From positions 1,493,778-1,557,777 of the forward strand of contig NZ_JAGYPH010000001.1 in assembly GCF_018343525.1 (NCBI RefSeq): DNA of 64,000 nt, in the 5' to 3' direction. Under the pieces are notes generated by a model. It did not search any database. It was not told where the DNA came from and saw only the letters and a list, made by a program, of their open reading frames with translations. Origin of the DNA: Lederbergia citrea. Its GTDB lineage: Bacteria; Bacillota; Bacilli; Bacillales; Bacillaceae_C. Both the position numbers and the translations under genes were made by a program. Positions 53,980 through 62,268 of the stretch are shown here, in pieces. How positions within the stretch are numbered: position 1 is the first letter of the stretch; every line of letters begins with the position of its first letter.

Positions 53980-55005
53980 TTAATTGATTTTTTGTTGGGT
54001 TACCCCAGATGATTCTCGTACAATTAGTTTCGTATCTAAGGAGATTGCATGTGAAACATCTTTGTCTTCAAGCATTTCGACTAAAAGCTTAGCAGCTTGA
54101 TAGCCCATTTCAGATTTATTTTGAGCAACCGTCGTTAATGGCGGCGAGACATAAGAGGCTAATAAAATGTCATCGAAACCAATGATAGATAGTTCCTCCG
54201 GAATGTTAATACCGAGTTTTTTAGCTGCTTTCATTGTTCCTAAAGCCATTAAATCACTTGCACAATATATTGCGGTGATCTCCGGGTGTTTAGTTAAGAG
54301 ATTGGTTGCCACATTTTCCGCTATACCTTCATCAAATGCCCCGTTTACTATCCAATCCCAATTGACAGATAGATGCGCTTCCTTCAATGCCTCAAAATAG
54401 CCCTTTAGACGGCTTTGACTAACAAATGCAAAGTTATGTCCATTCATCATTGCGATTTTTTCGTGACCAAGTTGAATTAAATATTCAACAGCTTTTTTCG
54501 AGCCCATTACATTGTCCGTTGTAACATATCCTACTGTTGATGATTCAATTGGAATATCGATTAATACACAAGGAATATCACTTTCGATAACTTCCCTTAA
54601 ATAAGGATCCTCTGTTTTTATTCCCTGCAGGATTACACCGTCGACCCTACGTTCACGACAAAGCTGGGAATATGTCTTTTCCCGTTGTTTAGTAGAATTT
54701 GTGCTAAATAATACAAGGTCATAATCTGTTTGAGCCACGAAATGGTCTATTCCTGACAAAATTTCGACTAAAAAGTTGTCTTTTACCATTCCTTTGTTTA
54801 TATCCGATACAAGCAGGCCAATAGTTTTGGATTTATTTGTAACTAAACTGCGTGCATGAGCATTCGGGCTATAATTCAAATCCTTTGCGATTGCCTTGAT
54901 TCTTTGTCGTGTATTTTCACTAACATCTGAATAGTCATTTAATGCTCGTGATACTGTAGTAATAGATACTCCGGCAATCCTTGCAATATCTTTTATAGTA
55001 GTCAT
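53980..55005 (-). CDS. LacI-family transcriptional regulator of the sugar operon
   Basis: This 341-residue regulator has an N-terminal helix-turn-helix TIKDIARIAGVSITTVSRALN (residues 3-23), a hinge helix region SPNAHARSLVTNKSKTIGLLV near 50-70, and a periplasmic-binding-protein-like effector domain. The start is ATG 55005 after GGAGGAAAA; a longer frame has no HTH counterpart. The gene is upstream of and co-oriented with the transporter operon. Related palindromes sit before this gene and before the operon, suggesting autoregulation plus local control. Confidence 0.92.
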   Translation of the reverse strand: MTTIKDIARIAGVSITTVSRALNDYSDVSENTRQRIKAIAKDLNYSPNAHARSLVTNKSKTIGLLVSDINKGMVKDNFLVEILSGIDHFVAQTDYDLVLFSTNSTKQREKTYSQLCRERRVDGVILQGIKTEDPYLREVIESDIPCVLIDIPIESSTVGYVTTDNVMGSKKAVEYLIQLGHEKIAMMNGHNFAFVSQSRLKGYFEALKEAHLSVNWDWIVNGAFDEGIAENVATNLLTKHPEITAIYCASDLMALGTMKAAKKLGINIPEELSIIGFDDILLASYVSPPLTTVAQNKSEMGYQAAKLLVEMLEDKDVSHAISLDTKLIVRESSGVTQQKIN

Positions 55006-55012
55006 TTTTTCC

Positions 55013-55027
55013 TCCGAAACGTTTTGG
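55013..55027 (+). promoter_or_regulatory. Predicted LacI-family operator overlapping the regulator's ribosome binding region
   Basis: TCCGAAACGTTTTGG shares TCCGAAACG and the pseudo-palindromic right arm with the operator at 53963-53978. It lies directly at the start of the LacI gene, where it could block transcription. Confidence 0.55.
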
Positions 55028-55054
55028 TTCCTTATATTCTTAATATACATATCA

Positions 55055-55069
55055 ATGGAAGCGATTGCA
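55055..55069 (+). promoter_or_regulatory. CcpA cre site upstream of the LacI gene
   Basis: ATGGAAGCGATTGCA fits WTGNAANCGNWNNCW at all 15 positions and lies about 50 bases before the regulator start. This implies glucose repression of the locus. Confidence 0.7.
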
Positions 55070-55229
55070 ATAATTAAATTCCATTTTTCTCTATTTTCAT
55101 TTTATTCCGGGAATTCACAACCCAGTTCAATTTCCATTTTGAAAGAAAAAATCTCATCCTTATCTTGTTATTTTTATCAAAGTTTAGGGAATCTTATTAT
55201 ATAGAACTATTTTTAAGGAGGATTATATA

Positions 55230-55349
55230 GTGGCTGCAAATGAAAAGCGAAGAGATAACGATTCTGTAGAACAGCAAAAAAAGAAGGAAAATGGTAGGGA
55301 TATTGAGCCTCAAAGAGCGCCGAATGAAAAGGATCCGAGGAAATTTTAG
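55230..55349 (+). CDS. Small hydrophilic protein, 39 residues
   Basis: GTG 55230 has AAGGAG nine bases upstream and opens a 39-codon frame. The peptide is highly charged (about 40 percent Lys/Arg/Asp/Glu) with Gln and Asn, has no hydrophobic core and ends PNEKDPRKF. A hairpin follows 12 bases after the stop. The composition resembles small disordered spore or stress peptides, but I do not recognise a family. Confidence 0.6.
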   Translation: MAANEKRRDNDSVEQQKKKENGRDIEPQRAPNEKDPRKF

Positions 55350-55360
55350 ACACAATACAA

Positions 55361-55402
55361 ATAGAACCGTCATGCTCAAACAAGGAGATGGCGGTTCTAT
55401 TT
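55361..55402. terminator. Hairpin after the small protein gene
   Basis: ATAGAACCG...CGGTTCTAT forms a 9-bp stem with a long loop and short T-rich tail. It may serve both the small gene and the convergent SDR gene. Confidence 0.6.
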
Positions 55403-55429
55403 ATGTTCTCATATGATTAAATTACTTGT

Positions 55430-56182
55430 TTAAAAATTTCGCAAATCAAGAATATCATCCATTTCAGTAAAATGATCATTTTGGATTACATGTATGAGCT
55501 TACGTGCCGTTTCTTCCGGAGAACTAAGGAGTCCCTGCTCCTTATAACCTTTAAATCGGTCGAGTAAAACGAAGTCTTTTTCGTCACTCATGCGAATTTT
55601 CTCTTGCATTCCTGTATCAATAATTCCCGGTGCAATCGAAATGACTTTAACACCATAAGGCACATTTTTCTGTTCCTCAGCAACCACCCTAGTATAATGA
55701 TCAAGCCCCGCTTTTCCTGCACAATAGCTGCTCCAGCCTGAATATGGATGTCGACCTGCACCTGATGATATATTAATGATTTTCTTAACAATTTTATGAT
55801 TCATTAAGTTATTAATAAATGTTGAAGACAAAATCATCGGCGCAGTCAAATTGACGGAAATACTTTTTGCAATCATAGCCGGATCATTGTCTTCCGTTCT
55901 CCCGATAGGATCAATGACACCCGCGTTATTGATGAGCGTAACCGACCTTGCTTGATCTGGAAGTAGACCGATCATCTCGTCCATCAGCCCACCAATTTTT
56001 TCCGTCTCGGACAAATCGGATTGTAGAAAAACGAGTTGGCATTTCCTTTCTTTCGCAAGTTGAAGTAGTTCTTCATTCCGTGTTCGTGCCGTACAAACTA
56101 GGAAATGATTTTCCTCTATCAGTTGTTTACTTAACTCCAGACCAATACCTTTAGAGGCACCAGTGATAAAATAGACGTCCAT
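55430..56182 (-). CDS. SDR-family oxidoreductase (YueD/sepiapterin-reductase-like)
   Basis: This 250-residue protein has FITGASKGIGLELSKQL near 5-21, Arg in TARTRNEEL (NADP preference), LINNAGVIDPIGRTEDND near 85, ISSGAGRHPYSGWSSYCAGKAGLDHY near 140-165 (Ser, YxxxK) and IAPGIIDTGMQ. It resembles B. subtilis YueD (benzil reductase) and sepiapterin reductases. It is the last gene of a compact three-gene run: 17 bases after the MurG-like gene. ATG 56182 follows GAGGAAGGG. Confidence 0.85.
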   Translation of the reverse strand: MDVYFITGASKGIGLELSKQLIEENHFLVCTARTRNEELLQLAKERKCQLVFLQSDLSETEKIGGLMDEMIGLLPDQARSVTLINNAGVIDPIGRTEDNDPAMIAKSISVNLTAPMILSSTFINNLMNHKIVKKIINISSGAGRHPYSGWSSYCAGKAGLDHYTRVVAEEQKNVPYGVKVISIAPGIIDTGMQEKIRMSDEKDFVLLDRFKGYKEQGLLSSPEETARKLIHVIQNDHFTEMDDILDLRNF

Positions 56183-56199
56183 GAATAATACCCTTCCTC

Positions 56200-57273
56200 T
56201 CATTTATAGTATCTCGTTTTTTCAATTGCTTCTACAATGGAAGCGACTCCATTGCTGGCGGGAAAAGCGGCCATTGCCTTCTTCATTTGTTCGCTTTTTT
56301 CTCGCAACTCAATGATGTGACCTAAGAGAACTTCCTGAGTTAGGTTTTCTTCCTCTAACATTAATGAATAACCTTTATCACGAAATGAAATCGCGTTTAA
56401 AATTTGATCGCCCCTACTCTGAGAAAGCGTCAACGGAATAATGAGCATAGGAATACGGAGGGATAGGAATTCAAAGATTGAATTCGATCCGCCTCTCGTC
56501 AGCACCAAATTAGTTGCAGCCAAAATGTCGGGAAGTTCTTCTGAAATATATTCAAATTGGCGATAACCAGGATGACTCAAGTATGTACGATCAATTTGAC
56601 CTTTTCCACAAATATGAACAATTTGGAATTGCTTTGTAAGTGCTGGAAGCAAACCACGAACCTCTTCATTTATCCTTTTTGCGCCAAGACTGCCGCCCAT
56701 AATTGTCAAAATAGGCAGCTTTTTTTCGAACCCAAGAAATCTCTTTCCTTTACTTGCATTCCCTTCAAATAATAATTTTCGAACCGGCGAGCCGACAACG
56801 GTCGTTTTCTCTTTCGGAAAATGGCTGGCGGCTTCTTCAAATGATGTAAAAATCTTTTTAGAAAATCTCATAGCAATTCGATTTGCTAACCCTGGTGTCA
56901 TATCACTTTCATGCAAATAGACGGGAATACCGAGAGATTTTGCAGCTAGAACTACAGGCACCGTTACAAAGCCACCCTTGGAGAATACAAGTTTTGGTTT
57001 TATCTTTTTTAGTAACCGCCTTGCTTGCCAAAACCCTTTCACTACTCTGCCAATATCCAGAACATTCTCCTTGCTCATGTAACGACGTAATTTACCGCTT
57101 GATATTCCATTGTAAGGAATGCTCGTCCTCTCTATGATTTCTTTTTCAATTCCGTTAAACGAGCCTATATAATGTACATTCCAATGTTTTCCCAATGCTT
57201 CCATTATCGCGATATTTGGGGTTACATGCCCAGCCGATCCACCGCCTGTAAAAACGATATTTTTACTATTCAT
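56200..57273 (-). CDS. MurG-like UDP-GlcNAc transferase paralogue
   Basis: This is a 357-residue GT-B glycosyltransferase. The N-terminal motif FTGGGSAGHVTPNIAIMEAL (residues 6-25) and LVFSKGGFVTVPVVLAA near 95 match the lipid-acceptor half of MurG; GGSLGAKRINEEV near 192, LTRGGSNSIFEFLSL near 262 and LTLSQSRGDQILNA near 283 match the UDP-GlcNAc half. MurG makes lipid II, but the housekeeping copy lies in the dcw cluster of Bacillus genomes. This one, between a kinase-like and an SDR gene, is probably a second copy. Confidence 0.88.
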   Translation of the reverse strand: MNSKNIVFTGGGSAGHVTPNIAIMEALGKHWNVHYIGSFNGIEKEIIERTSIPYNGISSGKLRRYMSKENVLDIGRVVKGFWQARRLLKKIKPKLVFSKGGFVTVPVVLAAKSLGIPVYLHESDMTPGLANRIAMRFSKKIFTSFEEAASHFPKEKTTVVGSPVRKLLFEGNASKGKRFLGFEKKLPILTIMGGSLGAKRINEEVRGLLPALTKQFQIVHICGKGQIDRTYLSHPGYRQFEYISEELPDILAATNLVLTRGGSNSIFEFLSLRIPMLIIPLTLSQSRGDQILNAISFRDKGYSLMLEEENLTQEVLLGHIIELREKSEQMKKAMAAFPASNGVASIVEAIEKTRYYK

Positions 57274-58143
57274 CTAATTTACAGTCGCACTCCTTTCAAG
57301 CAATCTATTCCAATACACCCAAGCGTTTAAATACTCGGGTAAATCATGTGGATGATGATAAATACATCTAAGGAGCCGAATATATATCCCAATAATTACT
57401 TCTTCTATCAAGTGCATTTTACTAATATGAAAATTCGGAAGTATACTTGCTGCTTCGTAAATGACTTCCATTGTAAGCTGTTCGGGTGATGAACAAAAAG
57501 CAAACACAAGCTCATAAAGTGGCGGACCAGCAAGTGGCATCGGATCAATGACACCTACAAGCTTTCCATCTTTTTGTAAAAAGTTATGTACCCCACAATC
57601 TCCATGAAGAAGATAGGCTTTTTCGACGCCATTTCTTCTAATATCCTTTTGACATAATTGCTTGACCAGCTGAAAATCATCTTTTGTTAATACCCGACCA
57701 ACTATCTCTTTTGCATTACCAATTTCAGTCAAAAGAAATTCATTCCAATTTTGGTGTGAGTCCCATGTCCAGCCCCACTTATCACCTAGTGGTTGATATT
57801 TACTAATAACTTCATTTACTAGCTTAGTAAGCATTTCTGTTTTGTCGATCATTGCAGGATTTATTTCTCCGGGCATGTATTTGTAGATAAAATATTCGTA
57901 TTTTTCTCCTACATATACTACTTCCGGTAACATATTAACATTTTTATAAGTTGTTAAAAATTGAGACTCCTCTTTGATCACGTCATCCTCATTACTTTTC
58001 AGTACATATTTCTCTTTATTATCACCTAATAACATCCAAACACTGCTTGAAGTTCCACCGGTTAATTCCTTCCATTCGGTGATTTTAAAAGGGAGAATTT
58101 TTGCATTATTTAATCGATCAATGATTTCTTTAATATTCAGCAT
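57274..58143 (-). CDS. Aminoglycoside/choline-kinase-fold phosphotransferase
   Basis: This 289-residue protein kinase-like small-molecule kinase has VWMLLGDNKEKYVLKSN near 35-51 (ATP Lys), the catalytic loop LLHGDCGVHNFLQKDG near 185 (Brenner motif HGDxxxxN) and metal Asp in LVGVIDPMPLAGPPLYEL near 203. Substrate unknown; this family covers aminoglycoside, choline, fructosamine and homoserine kinases. Its TAG stop touches the ATG of the MurG-like gene, so the two are translationally linked. Confidence 0.82.
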   Translation of the reverse strand: MLNIKEIIDRLNNAKILPFKITEWKELTGGTSSSVWMLLGDNKEKYVLKSNEDDVIKEESQFLTTYKNVNMLPEVVYVGEKYEYFIYKYMPGEINPAMIDKTEMLTKLVNEVISKYQPLGDKWGWTWDSHQNWNEFLLTEIGNAKEIVGRVLTKDDFQLVKQLCQKDIRRNGVEKAYLLHGDCGVHNFLQKDGKLVGVIDPMPLAGPPLYELVFAFCSSPEQLTMEVIYEAASILPNFHISKMHLIEEVIIGIYIRLLRCIYHHPHDLPEYLNAWVYWNRLLERSATVN

Positions 58144-58216
58144 AACCAGCTCCTATCGAGAAAACTGTCCCAAGTATCCTATATTCCAAAGATAACAAAG
58201 AAGGAGGCAGACTTCT

Positions 58217-58261
58217 ATGTTAAATTTAGAAAATAACAATTATTTCTCTCATCTTGATTAA
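58217..58261 (+). CDS. Tiny open frame with strong ribosome binding site (14 codons)
   Basis: ATG 58217 follows AAGAAGGAGG with seven bases between and encodes MLNLENNNYFSHLD. It is either a leader peptide for the isomerase gene 114 bases downstream or the 5' stub of a lost gene. No hairpin attenuator is seen after it. Confidence 0.3.
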   Translation: MLNLENNNYFSHLD

Positions 58262-58374
58262 CTAAAATATTTCTTTTCACAAGAAAGGAATTTCAAAGAT
58301 TTAGTTGAATTCTATTCATAAGGAATTTCACCATTATAAAGTGGATTTTCAAAATACAAGGAGTGATTTTTGAA

Positions 58375-59202
58375 ATGTCTTATCTTTCTTTAAGCACTTG
58401 GAGCTTACACAGAAATCTTGGTCCTCTTCATTGGACAGTATGGGATGAAGGAGAGAAGAAACATCGCGTTCAAATAGAGCCTCAACCCGAAACAGTAAAG
58501 CTTGTAGATTTACCTGTGGTATTAGCTTCGAAAGGATTCAAAGCCTTTGAGATTTGCCATTTTCATTTTCCAAATACAGAATCCGACTATTTACAAGCAT
58601 TACAAAGTGCTTGTAAAGAAGCCAATATTAAATTACATACGCTTTTAATTGATTACGGTGATCTAACAACAGATGATGAAATTCGTAGAGATGCAGATAT
58701 GCAATTTATTAAAGAGTGGATTGACATTGCTAGTACAGTTGGTGCTGAACGCGTAAGGGTTATTGCTGGAGATGCTGACCCTGGGGACGAGAAAGCACTT
58801 GCTCGTTCTACACACTACTTAAATGAACTTGTGGACTATGGAAAAACCAAAGGAGTAGGCATTATTACAGAAAATTTCCGTTCTTTAACATCAACCGCAG
58901 ACAACTGCCTGAAAATCGTTCGGAGCTCAAATGAGCAAATTGGCTTAACTACAGACTTTGGAAATTTCGGAGGTCCTACAAAATATGAGGAAATAGCTAA
59001 GATACTCCCATACAGTGAATCTGTACATGCAAAAGCGAATTTTGATTCAGAGGGGTTACCCGATGAAGAAGAATTTCGAAAGTGTTTGGATCTTTTAGCA
59101 CCTGCTAACTACGACGGATCCCTTACATTAATTTATGATGGACCTGGCGATATGTGGGAAGGAATAGATCGCGTTAGAAAAATCGTGGAGACGTATTTGT
59201 AA
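58375..59202 (+). CDS. Sugar phosphate isomerase/epimerase (TIM barrel)
   Basis: This 275-residue xylose-isomerase-like barrel has LSTWSLHRNLGPLHWTVWD near 4-22, FKAFEICHFHFPNTESD near 58 (metal region), GIITENFRSLTS near 163 (Glu), GLTTDFGNFGGPTKYEE near 190 (Asp) and VHAKANFDSEG near 216. It keeps typical metal residues but lacks close similarity to a characterised enzyme. ATG 58375 follows AAGGAG by eleven bases; the GTG twelve bases earlier overlaps that site. It is convergent with glpK across a shared terminator. Confidence 0.82.
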   Translation: MSYLSLSTWSLHRNLGPLHWTVWDEGEKKHRVQIEPQPETVKLVDLPVVLASKGFKAFEICHFHFPNTESDYLQALQSACKEANIKLHTLLIDYGDLTTDDEIRRDADMQFIKEWIDIASTVGAERVRVIAGDADPGDEKALARSTHYLNELVDYGKTKGVGIITENFRSLTSTADNCLKIVRSSNEQIGLTTDFGNFGGPTKYEEIAKILPYSESVHAKANFDSEGLPDEEEFRKCLDLLAPANYDGSLTLIYDGPGDMWEGIDRVRKIVETYL

Positions 59203-59219
59203 TGAATCCAAAGTAAAGT

Positions 59220-59250
59220 AAACCGGATGCCCAAAACGCATCCGGTTTTC
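59220..59250. terminator. Bidirectional terminator between the isomerase gene and glpK
   Basis: AAACCGGATGC...GCATCCGGTTTT is an 11-bp stem with a seven-base loop and T-tract. Confidence 0.93.
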
Positions 59251-59251
59251 A

Positions 59252-60748
<1,497 letters not shown>

Positions 60749-60982
60749 TTACCTCCATTATCAAAAAAATCATTAACTTAAGATAATACAGATTATAACA
60801 TTTTTATTGATTAAATTGCTTGAATTGTTGCCCTAGCAGCACGAGTAATTTCAAAGTCAAGTCCTTTCTCATACTTCATACAGATCAATCATTGCCCCTC
60901 TTTCTGGTAAAAAAATGTTACTATAATTAGATTATTTCCGGCCATTATGATAGTATAAGCCATCAAGATAACAGAGGAAGTG

Positions 60983-61363
60983 ATGAATTTGATTCAAATT
61001 AAAGCACCGGCAGCTGATGTAACAATTACTCAGCGCAAACAGGAAACATCTGCTGAAGAAGTAGCAATCAAACCAATTTATGGATTTATCGATTTCCATG
61101 AGATTCCCCGTGATAAAGGTGGTATTTTTCAGTTTTTTAATCATCGTGGTGAACTATTATTTGTAGGGAAGGCACGTAAACTAAGGCAGCGTGTGAAGAA
61201 ACATTTTGAGGATTCAGTTTCACCGATAAAAAATCATCGTGACGAAGTAAGTAAAATCACGGTTTCCATTGTTGAAGATCCCATGGAACGCGAAATTTAC
61301 GAAACATATTTAATCAATACAAATAAAGCAAAATATAATGTCGATAAAGTGTTTTACAAGTAG
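60983..61363 (+). CDS. GIY-YIG nuclease-domain protein (UvrC N-terminus-like)
   Basis: This 126-residue protein is a single GIY-YIG-like domain: GGIFQFFNHRGELLFVGKARKLRQRVKKHF near residues 48-77, where GIFQFF and LLFVGKA replace the GIY and YIG triads and Arg follows in KLRQRV. IYETYLINTNKAKYNVDK at the end holds the metal Glu and Asn. It resembles the stand-alone nucleotide excision repair endonucleases of Bacillus. ATG 60983 is chosen after AGAGGA; spacing is short, so GTG 60980 or TTG 60989 are possible. Confidence 0.75.
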   Translation: MNLIQIKAPAADVTITQRKQETSAEEVAIKPIYGFIDFHEIPRDKGGIFQFFNHRGELLFVGKARKLRQRVKKHFEDSVSPIKNHRDEVSKITVSIVEDPMEREIYETYLINTNKAKYNVDKVFYK

Positions 61364-61456
61364 ATTATCGATAAAAGAGGATAATCAGGAACGCTAAAAG
61401 TTTCTTGTACAGTAGCCTCACCTAAGTTGGAAGCAGATTGTATTTTAGTATAATAA

Positions 61457-61482
61457 AGCCCCTCGTATTTGAGGGGTTTTTA
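61457..61482 (+). terminator. Terminator downstream of the GIY-YIG gene
   Basis: CCCCTC-GTATTT-GAGGGG followed by TTTTTAT, 94 bases after the stop. Confidence 0.88.
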
Positions 61483-61521
61483 TCGTACATCTCCTGTATG
61501 TCCATCCTAGTAATCCAAAAC

Positions 61522-61566
61522 AAAAAGCCTGTAGTCGTTGATTTATCAACGACTACAGGCTTTTTT
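61522..61566. terminator. Bidirectional terminator next to the tRNA fragment
   Basis: AAAAAGCCTGTAGTCGTTG...CAACGACTACAGGCTTTTTT is a 19-bp perfect stem with a six-base loop. It lies five bases from the tRNA 3' end on its downstream side, so it is probably the native terminator of the tRNA operon. Confidence 0.92.
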
Positions 61567-61571
61567 AAGTA

Positions 61572-61619
61572 TGATTCTGACTGGGCTCGAACCAGCGACC
61601 TCCACCCTGTCAAGGTGGA
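61572..61619 (-). other. Displaced 3' part of tRNA-Val(GAC): attachment site of the prophage
   Basis: On the minus strand the anticodon arm CCACC-TTGACAG-GGTGG (anticodon GAC), variable loop AGGTC, T arm GCTGG-TTCGAGC-CCAGT and the acceptor 3' strand with discriminator A are intact, about 48 bases. The D arm and the 5' acceptor strand are absent: upstream sequence cannot pair with CAGAATC. This is the pattern left when an integrase recombines at a tRNA 3' end. The native terminator lies on the downstream side, so the element occupies higher coordinates. Confidence 0.85.
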
Positions 61620-61717
61620 TAACCTAATCCGAATAAGACCGAACAAAATGGGCTAAACCTTGGTACATAAGGTTTTGTGAAAAGGTCATAGGATTGAATC
61701 TGAACAAAAATGAGAGT

Positions 61718-61749
61718 TGTTGACGAGTTCCGTCAACAATTCGTCAACA
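61718..61749. repeat. Three copies of TGTTGACG/CGTCAACA near the att site
   Basis: TGTTGACG-AGTTC-CGTCAACA is a perfect inverted repeat, followed three bases later by another CGTCAACA. Position 100 bases inside the element suggests integrase arm-type binding sites. Confidence 0.55.
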
Positions 61750-61904
61750 TAAATAATAATTGCCCCACTCATTAGAACGCGGCTTTTTGTACGCATACTC
61801 TAGCTGCATTATTATAATTGTTCGTGCGGTATTTTTAATACCGCATTCCCCACCTGTTTTAACAATTAATGGATATACCAGTAATTGGAATGTTGTGGAA
61901 TAAT

Positions 61905-61939
61905 AAAAAAGCCTTTCTCACATAAACGAGAAGGCCTTT
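61905..61939 (-). terminator. Terminator after the YolD-like remnant
   Basis: On the minus strand AAAGGCCTTCTC...GAGAAAGGCTTTTTT, a long stem with one mismatch and T-tract, starts at the YolD stop codon. Confidence 0.8.
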
Positions 61940-62092
61940 AGTCAATAAATTCCACACTAGTTATTTTTTCATAATCAATTTTGTGCAAGTCATTACTTCT
62001 TTCTCGTACCCACACTATTTTATTAATATCATCCACCCTCTCCAGGACTCCTTCCACTTCTTCAAAAAACCCATCAAACCACAATGTAATTA
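61938..62092 (-). pseudogene. YolD-like protein, C-terminal remnant
   Basis: A minus-strand frame of about 50 codons ends at TAA 61938 and reads LWFDGFFEEVEGVLERVDD then KIVWVRERSNDLHKIDYEKI. This matches the C-terminal beta domain of YolD-like proteins, usually about 110 residues and encoded beside the UV-damage polymerase UvrX in phages and plasmids. The N-terminal half is missing and no proper start is present. It is fused in sequence to the end of a terminase fragment, marking a deletion. Confidence 0.65.
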
Positions 62093-62194
62093 TTAAAGGT
62101 AATAAGCCTTTAAATATGCCTCCGTAGCATTCCCCAAATCAATGTAATAATAGGCAAATGCTTGTTGTTTCAGCGTTAGCTTTTTTAACTTCAT
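62093..62194 (-). pseudogene. Phage terminase small subunit, N-terminal remnant (33 codons)
   Basis: ATG 62194 has GGTGAT five bases upstream and opens MKLKKLTLKQQAFAYYYIDL then GNATEAYLKAYYL before TAA. KLTxKQxAFAxYYIxxGNATEAYxKAY is the signature start of phage terminase small subunits (DNA-packaging, helix-turn-helix). Real proteins have 120-220 residues, so most of the gene is gone. The break lies near 62093-62110, where YolD-like sequence begins. Confidence 0.75.
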
Positions 62195-62229
62195 TACATA
62201 TCACCGCCACCCCCATAGTGTTTTAAGCG

Positions 62230-62255
62230 CAAAAAAACACCCGATATGGGTGCTG
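62230..62255 (-). terminator. Terminator of the HEPN-like gene
   Basis: On the minus strand CACCC-ATATC-GGGTG is followed by TTTTTTTG. Confidence 0.85.
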
Positions 62256-62268
62256 TTAATCGAAAATA

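Noticed and set aside
61422..61656. Open frames reading ARTSDLHPVKVDNL on the plus strand and a partner frame on the minus strand
   Set aside because: They read through the tRNA-Val fragment and the terminator stem. This peptide is a known artefact of translating tRNA-derived sequence.
61710..61817. Two opposing frames of about 21 codons over the CGTCAACA repeats
   Set aside because: Neither has a ribosome binding site and both overlap the repeat structure better explained as att-proximal binding sites.
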